DNA of 61,302 bases. Source: Pseudomonadota bacterium. Lineage in GTDB: Bacteria; Pseudomonadota; Gammaproteobacteria; Burkholderiales; Ferrovaceae. The position numbers were made by a program, and so were the translations under genes. Positions 33,717 through 42,790 of this stretch are shown here, in pieces. The stretch lies in NCBI GenBank assembly GCA_021811145.1, contig JAJZPN010000010.1, positions 1-61,302 of the forward strand. The letters are read 5' to 3'. The stretch's first letter is position 1; each line of letters starts with the position of its first letter. The notes below the pieces were generated by a model. The model saw only the letters and a program-made list of their open reading frames with translations. It searched no databases and was not told where the DNA came from.

Positions 33717-34313
33717 ATGCGTACTCCCTTGTTAAACCACAGGACAACCTACTCGCTCATTGTAAAGACTTTAGTAATTAGTCTGTTCGGTACGCTATCC
33801 TTAGCCGCTACCCCCACCCAACTGGTTCGTGTGGAAGTGAATCATCAAGACAATGTCTTTCATGTGAGCGCTCACATGGAGGTACCTGTCACGCAGAGTG
33901 TGGCCTGGTCAGTGTTGACGGACTTTACCCATTTCCCAGAGTTTTTACATAACGTCAAAAATGTCAGTATCGTGAGTCATACAGATAACCACTACCGTAT
34001 CCATGAGGTAGGGGAGGCTGAATGGGGCATTATTTCTATGGAGTACCAAAATGTTAGAGACATTACTCTGGACCCTCAACAGTTGATCACCAGTAATACT
34101 ATTTCAGGGACGGTGAAAAGTATGCATACAGCAATGAGGCTGAGCCAGACCAACATAGACCATGTCACGCTGGATTATCAAGCGAGCATTGAACCTGATT
34201 CATGGCTTGCGGATATCTTTGGCAGTGACTTTATTGACAGCGAAGTGAAAGAGCAATTTCAGTCAATGGCGCGAGAAATGGTAAAACGTTCTCACGCCAC
34301 TCAAAATGAATAA
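33717..34313 (+). CDS. Exported SRPBCC/START-like (cyclase/dehydrase) family protein
   Basis: 198 residues. A basic N-terminus and a hydrophobic stretch (about 13-31) ending AAT look like a signal peptide, so it is probably periplasmic. Residues 40-195 resemble the SRPBCC fold, with PVTQSVAWSVLTDFTHFPEF (about 57-76) matching the first helix region of polyketide cyclase/dehydrase-like proteins. These bind hydrophobic ligands, but no ligand or reaction can be named. No Shine-Dalgarno is evident. It is convergent with the ClC gene, with only four bases between stop codons. The AT-rich 180-base upstream gap holds no clear promoter. Confidence 0.7.
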   Translation: MRTPLLNHRTTYSLIVKTLVISLFGTLSLAATPTQLVRVEVNHQDNVFHVSAHMEVPVTQSVAWSVLTDFTHFPEFLHNVKNVSIVSHTDNHYRIHEVGEAEWGIISMEYQNVRDITLDPQQLITSNTISGTVKSMHTAMRLSQTNIDHVTLDYQASIEPDSWLADIFGSDFIDSEVKEQFQSMAREMVKRSHATQNE

Positions 34314-34317
34314 TAGC

Positions 34318-35682
34318 CTACATTGATTTATTGGTTACAGTAGGTTCTTCTTTAACAGAAGTCTCCTTACTACTCTCATTCTGGGGTAAAGAGGCCAGCG
34401 TGTTCTGATAAAAGTAATGACCTAGCTGTTGGTAGAGTTCTCCACCAAAACGTGAACTCACTCCTTTAGCCATAAGAGAGACGGCCATTAAGCTAATTAG
34501 TAAACCATGACCATCCACCATCTCCATGACAATAATGGCTGAGGTGATGGGCGCTTGGGTAACAGCAGCTAAAAATGCAGCCATACACAATGTCATAATG
34601 GGAACAGCACTACTGAAACCACCTAAAAAATGACTCAGGTTGTAACCCAATGCCGCTCCCACAGATAAGGCAGGAGCAAAAATTCCTCCTGGCATGCCAG
34701 AGAAATAGGTGAACACAGTGGCTAAAAAGCGCGCTATAGGCACAGTCCAGTTAACGCTCTGATGACCTTCAATAATTGATTTAGTAATACCATAGCCACT
34801 GCCAAAGGAGGCGCCTTTAACCAGTACGCCAAGGGTGGCGATAACCAAACCGCAGACTCCGGCAAACAAAACAGGGTGCTCTCTACGCCAAATCCAGATG
34901 GCTAGGTGAGGAGACTTGTGTGGCCAAAGTAGTAAAAAGTTAAACAAGGCTCCCAATAAGCCACATACGCCGGCACAGACCACAAGAGAGGGAATGATTG
35001 AAAAGGACTCTTGTTCATGCATACTCAGGCGACCAAAATACTGATAGTCACCCAGTAGAGCAATGGACACTAACCCTGAGAGAATAATGGTGCTAATTAA
35101 TACACCGCTAGTCCGTGTTTCTAAGCGGCGCCCTAGTTCTTCCACTGCGAACACCACGCCTGCTAGGGGGGTATTAAAGGCAGCAGCAATCCCAGCAGCA
35201 CCGCCTGCGAGGATGAGATCCGCCTTTCTTAAGGCTCTGGCATGCGGGAGAAAGCGATGCGCGATGGCCATGATGGAGGAAGCCACTTGTACCGAAGGAC
35301 CCTCACGGCCCGCTGAAAAGCCACCGATTAAAGCAAAACAGCCCAGAAAGATTTTACCAATCAGAATACGTAAGGAAACAAGACGGGTGACCGGTTGGTT
35401 TTGTCGGGCTAATTGAGTGGCGGCAATCACTTGTGGAATACCACTGCCTTGACTACCTGGAAAGTAGCGTTGTGTCAGAAATACCGTAATCATACCAACC
35501 ATTGGTGCCAATAAGAAGGGCGACCACCAATGGTGTTGATAGATATTAAAAAATATATCCAAAGAGAGACTGGCTAATTGAGAAAAGCCCACCACGGTGA
35601 GCCCTGCAAGTCCTCCAAACCCCCATAATACCAAACGTATACCCCAGCGATGGCGACGCCAGGGTGAGCGTAAATTAATCAC
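34318..35682 (-). CDS. ClC-family chloride channel or H+/Cl- antiporter
   Basis: 454 residues, a full ClC core with about 18 membrane-embedded helices. The Cl- selectivity motifs are GSGIP (79-83) and GREGP (125-129), with the gating glutamate at 127. An EE pair at 181-182 after FNTPLAG corresponds to the proton-side internal glutamate of ClC-ec1, supporting exchange rather than simple channel behaviour. GGIFAP is also present. No C-terminal CBS domains. It lies 9 bases downstream of uvrA on the same strand and is probably cotranscribed with it. In acid-exposed bacteria these exchangers support acid resistance, but that role is inferred. Confidence 0.88.
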   Translation of the reverse strand: MINLRSPWRRHRWGIRLVLWGFGGLAGLTVVGFSQLASLSLDIFFNIYQHHWWSPFLLAPMVGMITVFLTQRYFPGSQGSGIPQVIAATQLARQNQPVTRLVSLRILIGKIFLGCFALIGGFSAGREGPSVQVASSIMAIAHRFLPHARALRKADLILAGGAAGIAAAFNTPLAGVVFAVEELGRRLETRTSGVLISTIILSGLVSIALLGDYQYFGRLSMHEQESFSIIPSLVVCAGVCGLLGALFNFLLLWPHKSPHLAIWIWRREHPVLFAGVCGLVIATLGVLVKGASFGSGYGITKSIIEGHQSVNWTVPIARFLATVFTYFSGMPGGIFAPALSVGAALGYNLSHFLGGFSSAVPIMTLCMAAFLAAVTQAPITSAIIVMEMVDGHGLLISLMAVSLMAKGVSSRFGGELYQQLGHYFYQNTLASLPQNESSKETSVKEEPTVTNKSM

Positions 35683-35691
35683 AACATGACC

Positions 35692-38532
35692 TTATTTTTT
35701 AAAGTAGGGTGATAAAAAGCGTCCTGTATAACTGTGTTTATTCTTAATAATATCCTGAGGGGCACCTGCCACAAGAATTTGCCCCCCTTGTGCTCCCCCT
35801 TCCGGTCCTAGATCAACGATCCAGTCGGCTGTTTTGATGACATCAAGATTGTGTTCAATAACTACCACTGTGTTGCCATGGTCACGCAGGCGATGTAATA
35901 CCTTTAATAATAAATCAATGTCATGAAAATGAAGCCCTGTGGTGGGCTCATCCAGAATAAAGAGCGTACGCCCAGTATCTCGTTTGGAAAGCTCTAAAGA
36001 GAGCTTAACCCGTTGTGCTTCACCGCCTGATAGGGTGGTGGCTGATTGCCCTAAAGAGATATAGCCTAAGCCTACATCCATCAAGGTTTGGCATTTACGG
36101 GCAATACTCGGTACGGCGTTAAAAAATTCAAGAGCATTCTCTACGGTTAAGTTAAGTACTTCATCAATACTTTTCCCTTTATATTGAATCTCTAAGGTTT
36201 CACGGTTATAACGCTTGCCATGACAAACATCACAAGGCACATAGATATCCGGTAAGAAATGCATCTCTACCCGCACCATCCCCTCTCCTTGGCATGCCTC
36301 ACAGCGCCCACCTTTAACGTTAAAGGAGAAGCGCCCTGGATCATAGCCCCGTTCACGAGATTGTGGGATACCAGCAAAGAGTTCGCGAATAGGCGTAAAA
36401 AGCCCGGTGTAGGTGGCAGGGTTAGAGCGCGGTGTGCGACCAATTGGGCTTTGATCAACATTAATGATCTTATCAAAATGCTCTAATCCTTCAATGTCAT
36501 CAAAGGGAGCGGGTTCAGTGTTGCTGTGATAGAGATGGCGCGAGACCACATGAAACAGGGTGTCGTTAATGAGAGTGGATTTACCGGATCCTGATACACC
36601 CGTTACCGCCACAAATAAGCCCACCGGTAACTCAAGCGTCACATGTTTAAGATTGTTGCCTCGGGCGCCCTTTAAAATCAAACGTCGCTCATCAGGCTGT
36701 TGCCGTTTTTTAGGGATGGGGATAGTTTTTGTGCCTTTGAGGTATTGACCTGTGAGTGAGCGAGTGCTTGCTTCAATTTGTTGAGGAGTGCCTTCAGCTA
36801 CTATTCTTCCGCCATGTTCACCCGCCCCAGGACCCATATCCACCACATAATCTGCAGCCCGAATCGCATCTTCATCATGCTCAACCACAATCACTGAATT
36901 TCCTAAATCTCTTAAACGAGTGAGCGTTTCTAAGAGACGGTGATTATCCCGTTGATGAAGACCAATGGAGGGTTCATCAAGAACATACATGACCCCAGTT
37001 AGCCCTGAGCCAATTTGTGAGGCGAGACGAATGCGCTGTGCTTCTCCCCCTGAGAGGGTATCGGCAGAGCGCTCTAATTGGAGGTAATCCAAACCGACGT
37101 TATTAAGAAATTGTAGGCGCGCAATAATTTCTTTAAGGATTTTATCCGCTATGGCTTGCTTCTTGCCCTTAAGGGTTAGTTGTTGAAACAAGCTTAAGGT
37201 ATCACGCAGTGGCAGCGCGCTAATTTGATGCAGTGTGTATTGATTAACGCGCACTTCTCGCGCTTCGACTCTCAAGCGTGACCCCAAACAGTCTGGACAG
37301 GCTTGATCATTGAGTAGTTTCGCGAGTTCTTCACGCACCGCCATGGAATCGGTTTCTTTATAGCGTCGATCAAGAATGGGAATAATTCCTTCAAAAGCAT
37401 GTTCTTGACTACGTAAGCGTCCGCGGTCGCCCGGGTAATGAAAAACGATTTTCTCCTTACCAGAACCGTAGAGGAGAATATGTTGAATAGCCTCATCAAG
37501 CTCTTCAAAGTGGGTATCAAGATTAAACTGATAATGTTGAGATAAATCCGTTAGCCACTGAAAATAAAACTGATTGCGTTTGTCCCACCCTTTAATGGCG
37601 CCAGCGGAGAGACTCAATTGCGGGAAGGCCACCACCCGTTTCGGATCAAAAAAGCTGATCATCCCCAAGCCATCACATTTAGGACAAGCCCCCATGGGAT
37701 TATTAAAGGAGAACAATCTGGGTTCTAATTCCTGCAAAGAAAAACTGCAAATGGGACAGGCAAAGGTGGAGGAGAAAAGATGCTCAGTATTCTCATCCAT
37801 ATCCACAGCAATAGCGCGCCCATCACTGTGACGCAGTGCCGTTTCAAAGGATTCTGCCAAACGCTGCTTCATATCAGCGCGTACTTTTAAGCGATCCACA
37901 ACAATATCAATGGAGTGTTTTTTATTTTTATCAAGTGTAGGAACTGTATCAATATCAACTACCTGACCGTCAATTCTTAAGCGCACAAAACCTTGAGCGC
38001 GTAACTCATTAATGAGATCCACTTGCTGGCCTTTTCTGCCAACCACAAGAGGCGAGAGAATCATCATGCGCGTATTCTCTGGCAGTGTCAGGACATGATC
38101 TACCATCTGTGACACACTCTGGGCTTCTAGTTTTTGTTTATGGGTGGGGCAGTAGGGGTCGCCCACACGGGCAAACAATAAGCGTAAATAGTCATGAATT
38201 TCAGTGACGGTGCCCACCGTTGAGCGCGGGTTGTGGCTGGTGGCCTTTTGTTCGATGGAGATAGCCGGTGATAACCCTTCAATTAAATCCACATCAGGTT
38301 TTTCCATGAGCTGCAAAAACTGCCGAGCATAGGCTGACAAAGACTCCACATAGCGCCGTTGTCCCTCAGCGTATAAGGTATCAAAGGCTAGGGAAGATTT
38401 TCCTGAGCCTGATAAACCGGTGATGACAACCAATTGATGGCGTGGGATGTCTATATCAATATTTTTAAGATTATGGGTTCTAGCGCCACGCACACGGATG
38501 ACGGGGCTCTCAACAAATTGTTTCTTTTTCAT
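35692..38532 (-). CDS. uvrA: UvrABC excinuclease subunit A
   Basis: 946 residues, full length. UvrA detects bulky DNA lesions and loads UvrB. Two ABC ATPase modules: Walker [15 protein letters not shown] near residue 38 and [14 protein letters not shown] near 650. ABC signatures [16 protein letters not shown] (about 495) and [16 protein letters not shown] (about 833). Zinc motifs are CPIC...CPKC (about 259-286) and CEAC...CDVC (about 746-774). Divergent from the MFS-ssb pair, as is common in proteobacteria where uvrA and ssb are neighbours. Confidence 0.98.
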   Translation of the reverse strand: MKKKQFVESPVIRVRGARTHNLKNIDIDIPRHQLVVITGLSGSGKSSLAFDTLYAEGQRRYVESLSAYARQFLQLMEKPDVDLIEGLSPAISIEQKATSHNPRSTVGTVTEIHDYLRLLFARVGDPYCPTHKQKLEAQSVSQMVDHVLTLPENTRMMILSPLVVGRKGQQVDLINELRAQGFVRLRIDGQVVDIDTVPTLDKNKKHSIDIVVDRLKVRADMKQRLAESFETALRHSDGRAIAVDMDENTEHLFSSTFACPICSFSLQELEPRLFSFNNPMGACPKCDGLGMISFFDPKRVVAFPQLSLSAGAIKGWDKRNQFYFQWLTDLSQHYQFNLDTHFEELDEAIQHILLYGSGKEKIVFHYPGDRGRLRSQEHAFEGIIPILDRRYKETDSMAVREELAKLLNDQACPDCLGSRLRVEAREVRVNQYTLHQISALPLRDTLSLFQQLTLKGKKQAIADKILKEIIARLQFLNNVGLDYLQLERSADTLSGGEAQRIRLASQIGSGLTGVMYVLDEPSIGLHQRDNHRLLETLTRLRDLGNSVIVVEHDEDAIRAADYVVDMGPGAGEHGGRIVAEGTPQQIEASTRSLTGQYLKGTKTIPIPKKRQQPDERRLILKGARGNNLKHVTLELPVGLFVAVTGVSGSGKSTLINDTLFHVVSRHLYHSNTEPAPFDDIEGLEHFDKIINVDQSPIGRTPRSNPATYTGLFTPIRELFAGIPQSRERGYDPGRFSFNVKGGRCEACQGEGMVRVEMHFLPDIYVPCDVCHGKRYNRETLEIQYKGKSIDEVLNLTVENALEFFNAVPSIARKCQTLMDVGLGYISLGQSATTLSGGEAQRVKLSLELSKRDTGRTLFILDEPTTGLHFHDIDLLLKVLHRLRDHGNTVVVIEHNLDVIKTADWIVDLGPEGGAQGGQILVAGAPQDIIKNKHSYTGRFLSPYFKK

Positions 38533-38600
38533 GGTATCAAGTGCAAGGGTTAACCTGTTAATATACGATCAATATTTTACTTTTTTTGTTGGTGGTAAAG

Positions 38601-39782
38601 ATGAAATCTACAGTTACTATGACATCTACAGAACGCCGAGCGACATTAAGCTTAGCAAGTGTTTTTGCGCTACGCATGCTCGGTATGTTTATTATTCTAC
38701 CTGTATTTGCCCTCTATGCGGCGCATCTTCCTGGTGGAAACAATAAAACATTGGTGGGGCTCGCTATGGGAGGTTATGGATTGACACAAGCAATACTGCA
38801 AATTCCTTTGGGTTGGTTGTCTGACCGCGTGGGTAGAAAACCTGTCATTATGGCGGGCTTGCTGGTCTTTGCTGTGGGCAGTTTTGTGGCCGCTACTGCG
38901 CACACTATTGAATGGATTATTGTGGGGCGTATGGTTCAGGGAGCAGGGGCTATTTCCTCAGCAATTATTGCCATGACCGCTGATTTAACGCGTATTGAAC
39001 AACGCACCAAAGCCATGGCAATGATTGGAGTGACAATTGGTATGACCTTTAGTGCCTCAATGATTATTGCCCCTTTTCTCGAGCCACGTATTGGTGTGTC
39101 AGGTATTTTTGCCATGACTGGTGTATTAGCCCTATTAGCCATTGGTATGGTGTATTGGGTGACCCCTAATCCACAGCATCAGACACCTGCTCGTGGTACG
39201 TGGGAGGCGATTAAAACCGTATTAAGTCACGCTGAGTTATTGCGTTTAGATTGGGGGATTTTTGTCTTACATGGCTCTCTCATGGCCATGTTCGTGGTGG
39301 TTCCACAAGCCTTAGTGCAAACTGGTTTTAAAGCCATGGACCACTGGAAGTTATATCTTCCCGTGATGATTGGTTCGTTTATTTTGATGATTCCAGGTGT
39401 GGCGATGTCACATGGTAAACACCGTAAAAGCGTTTTTTTAGCAGCGATTGCGGTATTATTGCTCTCTGAGGTGATTTTGTGGGTAGGGATCAATAGTTTC
39501 TTTGGTATTGTGAGCGCATTATTTGTGTTTTTCACAGGATTTAATATGCTGGAAGCAAGCCTGCCTTCGTTTATTACCACCATTGCTCCACCGGATATTA
39601 AAGGTGCGGCATCTGGGGTATATAGCTCAATTCAGTTTATGGGAACCTTTGTGGGGGCCTCTGTGGCTGGCGTATTAGCTAAGTTCTATGGGCCAACCAG
39701 TGTTCCGTTGTTTTGTGTAATGTTAATGGTGACTTGGCTTGTGGTGGCACTACCCATGAAAATTAAAGCCGGTCATGAATAA
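38601..39782 (+). CDS. Major facilitator superfamily exporter
   Basis: 393 residues with 12 predicted membrane helices. The loop 2-3 motif [14 protein letters not shown] (about 72-85) is the MFS motif A, and the helix-4 region [17 protein letters not shown] resembles drug:H+ antiporters. The substrate is unknown. The ATG at 38601 is chosen; a TTG five codons upstream is possible. ssb follows after 11 bases, so the two are likely cotranscribed, an association between uvrA and ssb seen in many betaproteobacteria. Confidence 0.85.
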   Translation: MKSTVTMTSTERRATLSLASVFALRMLGMFIILPVFALYAAHLPGGNNKTLVGLAMGGYGLTQAILQIPLGWLSDRVGRKPVIMAGLLVFAVGSFVAATAHTIEWIIVGRMVQGAGAISSAIIAMTADLTRIEQRTKAMAMIGVTIGMTFSASMIIAPFLEPRIGVSGIFAMTGVLALLAIGMVYWVTPNPQHQTPARGTWEAIKTVLSHAELLRLDWGIFVLHGSLMAMFVVVPQALVQTGFKAMDHWKLYLPVMIGSFILMIPGVAMSHGKHRKSVFLAAIAVLLLSEVILWVGINSFFGIVSALFVFFTGFNMLEASLPSFITTIAPPDIKGAASGVYSSIQFMGTFVGASVAGVLAKFYGPTSVPLFCVMLMVTWLVVALPMKIKAGHE

Positions 39783-39793
39783 GGGAGAAAAAT

Positions 39794-40252
39794 ATGGCAT
39801 CAGTTAATAAAGTAATTTTAGTGGGTAATTTAGGGCGTGATCCTGAAGTGCGTTATTCCACAGATGGCGCAGCCATTGCCAACATTAGTGTAGCCACAAC
39901 CGATGTATGGAAAGATAAAAACGGTGATAAACAAGAGAAAACCGAATGGCATCGTGTGGCTTTTTTTGGTCGTTTAGCAGAAATTGCTGGTGAGTATCTG
40001 AAGAAAGGATCACAGGTGTATCTTGAAGGACGATTACAAACCCGTAAGTGGCAAGATAAAGAAGGGCAAGAGCGTTATACCACCGAAGTCATCGCAGATC
40101 GTATGCAAATGCTAGGAGGTCGCTCTAATATGTCTGGTGGTCCCTCAAATGAGCCACCTATGGATATGGGAATGGATAATGGCGCCCCGCAGAGTGGTGG
40201 CGTGAAAGCAGCAACAAAATTCGATGATTTTGCTGATGATATTCCATTCTAA
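39794..40252 (+). CDS. ssb: Single-stranded DNA-binding protein
   Basis: 152 residues. N-terminal OB fold (1-110) starting [20 protein letters not shown], a glycine/proline/methionine-rich linker, and the acidic tip DDFADDIPF that recruits replication and repair partners. A GGGAG precedes the ATG. Followed by a palindromic terminator. Confidence 0.98.
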   Translation: MASVNKVILVGNLGRDPEVRYSTDGAAIANISVATTDVWKDKNGDKQEKTEWHRVAFFGRLAEIAGEYLKKGSQVYLEGRLQTRKWQDKEGQERYTTEVIADRMQMLGGRSNMSGGPSNEPPMDMGMDNGAPQSGGVKAATKFDDFADDIPF

Positions 40253-40287
40253 TTAGTTACTCTAAACAGTAATCACTTTGTTTGAAG

Positions 40288-40320
40288 AAAGAGCCAGATT
40301 AATCTGGCTCTTTGTATTTT
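40288..40320 (+). terminator. Bidirectional terminator between ssb and exbD
   Basis: An 11-bp perfect stem, 40288-40298 with 40303-40313 (AAAGAGCCAGA/TCTGGCTCTTT), a four-base loop, then TTTGTATTTTT on the plus strand. The complementary strand also exits into a T-rich stretch, so it may stop both ssb and the opposing tonB-exb operon. Confidence 0.85.
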
Positions 40321-40365
40321 TGGGGGTAGATTAACTCGCTCAATAAGAAAGGTTACTGCTTTGTG

Positions 40366-40776
40366 TTATTGATCGCTGCCATCATCAATGCCAATTTTAG
40401 TGAGCTTCAGATTCTGTGCTGTAGCCAATACATGAGCAAGGCTATTAAATTGCGCATTGCTATGGGGGGTGATATGAATTTCAGGTGGTGTGGGTAATTT
40501 GGCTAAAGCCTGAAGGCGTTGATCGAGCTCATCTTGAGAGAGTGGCACGTGATCAATCTCAAATTGATTGGCCGCATTAATCACAATAGTGACTATTTGT
40601 TGGGATGAGGGGCTACTTGTAGTAGCGTTTTGTGGCGTATCCATGTTGATGGAATGCAATTCAACAGGGATCGTTATGATCAACATGATCAGTAATACCA
40701 ACATCACATCAATCAATGGTGTGGTATTGATGCTGATCATGGGAGAGGCGTCGTTGTCTTTTAATCGAATAGCCAT
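40366..40776 (-). CDS. Biopolymer transport protein ExbD/TolR (second copy)
   Basis: 136 residues with one membrane helix near 18-42 and a periplasmic domain. The helix carries the proton-path aspartate in NTTPLIDVMLVLLIMLIIT. It follows the other ExbD by two bases. Sequence similarity between the two is clear in the helix but limited beyond it, so they are diverged paralogues, not a recent duplication. Last gene of the tonB-exbB-exbD-exbD operon. Such two-ExbD systems exist in Xanthomonas and others, where the second ExbD has a specialised role. Confidence 0.88.
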   Translation of the reverse strand: MAIRLKDNDASPMISINTTPLIDVMLVLLIMLIITIPVELHSINMDTPQNATTSSPSSQQIVTIVINAANQFEIDHVPLSQDELDQRLQALAKLPTPPEIHITPHSNAQFNSLAHVLATAQNLKLTKIGIDDGSDQ

Positions 40777-40778
40777 AA

Positions 40779-41189
40779 TTAGCGGTGCGAGGGGTCTGTG
40801 ATAAATTCAATTTTTACAATACCCGCCCTATTACATTGATGCAGTACTGCACCAATAAAATGATAGGGGGTATGTTCATCGGCACGAATTAATAGATGAA
40901 CTGTTTTGGGGTCAATAGTTTTTAATTTCGCTGCTAAGAGGTTATCGTTAATGGGTTGATCTTGCCAATACACATTACCTTGTTGGGTGATAGCAAGATT
41001 AATATCTTGAGGCGCAATCACTTCTTTAGTGGTGCTTTCTTTGGGTAACACCACACGATGGGTATGCACCACCACAGGAATAGTGATCAAGAAAATAATC
41101 AGCAACACCAACATTACATCAACTAACGGTGTGGTGTTGATGCTAGCGATGATGTCATCGTCCTCATTATCGTTGAAATCAATGGCCAT
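40779..41189 (-). CDS. Biopolymer transport protein ExbD/TolR (first copy)
   Basis: 136 residues with a single N-terminal helix containing the essential aspartate in NTTPLVDVMLVLLIIFLIT, then a periplasmic domain. With ExbB it converts proton motive force into movement of TonB. It starts 10 bases after the exbB stop and ends two bases before the second ExbD, indicating tight cotranscription. Confidence 0.9.
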   Translation of the reverse strand: MAIDFNDNEDDDIIASINTTPLVDVMLVLLIIFLITIPVVVHTHRVVLPKESTTKEVIAPQDINLAITQQGNVYWQDQPINDNLLAAKLKTIDPKTVHLLIRADEHTPYHFIGAVLHQCNRAGIVKIEFITDPSHR

Positions 41190-41199
41190 GGTAATTGGT

Positions 41200-41982
41200 T
41201 TATTGTTGCGGTACTTTGCCGCCTAACAGCGCTTTTTCTAAATCATTAGCAAAGGCATGTAAATCAGCCATGGCATTCTTATTGCGTCTCAAAAGCCAGT
41301 TGTAAATTAATACCGCAGGAACGGCTACAGCCAAACCAATGGCTGTCATGATTAACGCCTCACCCACAGGACCTGCCACTTTATCAATGGAGGCTTGTCC
41401 CGCAATACCAATGGCAGTAAGAGCGTGATAAATGCCCCATACCGTGCCAAATAAACCAATGAAAGGTGCCGTGGACCCCACTGTTCCTAGTAAGGCTAAA
41501 CCAATTTGTAAGCGCGCTTGTACTTGATCAAAAGCTTGGTTGAGATTGTTTTCAAGCCAGGTATTCATGGGGATATGGGCCATTAACTGACCTTGATAGT
41601 CGTCTCTTGCTTGAATACCTGATTGCGCCAGAAAATAATAAGCAGAGTGCATAGGAAGTTGTGCTACAGCTTGAGTGCTGAGTGAGTGTTGCCAAAAGGC
41701 TTTTTTTTCTGCCGCACTACAGCGAAATAAACGGCCTTGTTCAAGAAGCTTGATCACCAACATATACCAACTTGCCACCGACATAATTAATAAAATCATT
41801 AATGTGCCACGTGCTATCCAGTCACCATTGGCCCATAGTGCATCCAGTCCATATGGGTTGGTGAGGGCGTTGGTGGATGGGCTCCCCGTCTCTGTTGCAG
41901 CGTGAGCCAGAGCTGAGAATTGATTAAGTATTAATAAACCGAATAATTCTAATAAATAAATATATCTTTTTTTCTGATACAT
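41200..41982 (-). CDS. exbB: ExbB/TolQ/MotA family proton channel protein
   Basis: 260 residues from the ATG at 41982, chosen because AGGAAACCCT precedes it. Earlier in-frame starts exist at 42021 and 42006/42003, overlapping the end of tonB. The N-terminus (basic KKRY, hydrophobic stretch, AHA) resembles a cleavable signal peptide, as in Pseudomonas-type ExbB. Three membrane helices follow. The MotA/TolQ domain has GTVGSTAPFIGLFGTVWGIY and GPVGEALIMTAIGLAVAVPA. The partner is TonB, encoded immediately upstream. Confidence 0.9.
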   Translation of the reverse strand: MYQKKRYIYLLELFGLLILNQFSALAHAATETGSPSTNALTNPYGLDALWANGDWIARGTLMILLIMSVASWYMLVIKLLEQGRLFRCSAAEKKAFWQHSLSTQAVAQLPMHSAYYFLAQSGIQARDDYQGQLMAHIPMNTWLENNLNQAFDQVQARLQIGLALLGTVGSTAPFIGLFGTVWGIYHALTAIGIAGQASIDKVAGPVGEALIMTAIGLAVAVPAVLIYNWLLRRNKNAMADLHAFANDLEKALLGGKVPQQ

Positions 41983-42005
41983 AGGGTTTCCTAGTTCACT
42001 CATCA

Positions 42006-42659
42006 TTAATTTAAGCGCCATACATAGGGAATGGTTACCCTAATTGCTATAGCATGCCCATCTTCTGTGGCTGGCTTGAAATGGCATTGACTGAGCGCAT
42101 TGAGTGCTGCAGTATCCAGTGCACTTGAGCCACTTGATTGTAACACTTTACTGTTTTCAACTTGCCCTGTTTCATTAATTAAAAAACTTAATAATACCGT
42201 ACCTTGTTCCCCATTTCGTCTTGCACTAGCTGGATAGTTGGGTGCTGCACAGGGATAGTGGGTATCAATGGTTGGGCTCGTTGTGCTATGCGCTGGGGTA
42301 CTATGGTTAGTGGCTTGCGGTGGTGTTTGTTGTTGTGGATTACTCTTGGGGGCGGTTACGGGAGGTTGATTAATGGGCATCGTAGGTGTTGTTTGGGGGA
42401 CGCTGGAAATTTTCGGTTTTGTCACAGTAGGGATGGGCTTAACGGTACTTTTATGTACTAACGCAGATGGCGATACAGTGACACTTCGGGGAGCTTTAGT
42501 AGGTGACAAAATAAGCGTTTCTACAACGATTTTATGATCACGTAAATGAATGTGTCCAGTTTGTTTAATCAAGCCCCATAAAATAAAAAGATGAACGAAC
42601 ACCACCACCAACAATCCTGCTGTTTTGTTATTGAAGGGGGTAGGGCTTAACGTATTCAT
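42006..42659 (-). CDS. tonB: TonB family protein
   Basis: 217 residues. A cytoplasmic N-terminus, one helix at about 13-32, a proline-rich periplasmic spacer (about 50-135), and a C-terminal TonB domain with YPASARRNGEQGTVLLSFLI and the final VTIPYVWRL. It couples the ExbBD motor to outer-membrane receptors for siderophores, vitamins or metals. No receptor gene is in the window. Upstream is a 14-base AATGA-N4-TCATT palindrome at 42671-42684, only loosely like a Fur site. Divergent from pgi. Confidence 0.9.
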   Translation of the reverse strand: MNTLSPTPFNNKTAGLLVVVFVHLFILWGLIKQTGHIHLRDHKIVVETLILSPTKAPRSVTVSPSALVHKSTVKPIPTVTKPKISSVPQTTPTMPINQPPVTAPKSNPQQQTPPQATNHSTPAHSTTSPTIDTHYPCAAPNYPASARRNGEQGTVLLSFLINETGQVENSKVLQSSGSSALDTAALNALSQCHFKPATEDGHAIAIRVTIPYVWRLN

Positions 42660-42734
42660 TATTCTCTTTTAATGACAATTCATTTTATTCTCATGAGTTA
42701 TTAAAAACACACGAATAGGTAATCATCAGCTATT

Positions 42735-42762
42735 ATGACAGTTTTAGCGGTCAGACTATAGC
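42735..42762 (+). promoter_or_regulatory. Candidate pgi promoter
   Basis: ATGACA (42735-42740) and TATAGC (42757-42762) with a 16-base spacer, about 30 bases before the pgi start. Both boxes deviate from consensus. Confidence 0.35.
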
Positions 42763-42790
42763 GACTTTAAATACGAGTCTCTTGATTCAT

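Noticed and set aside
42671..42684. Possible Fur box upstream of tonB
   Set aside because: The palindrome AATGA-N4-TCATT has the wrong spacing and too few matches to the 19-bp Fur consensus to be called.
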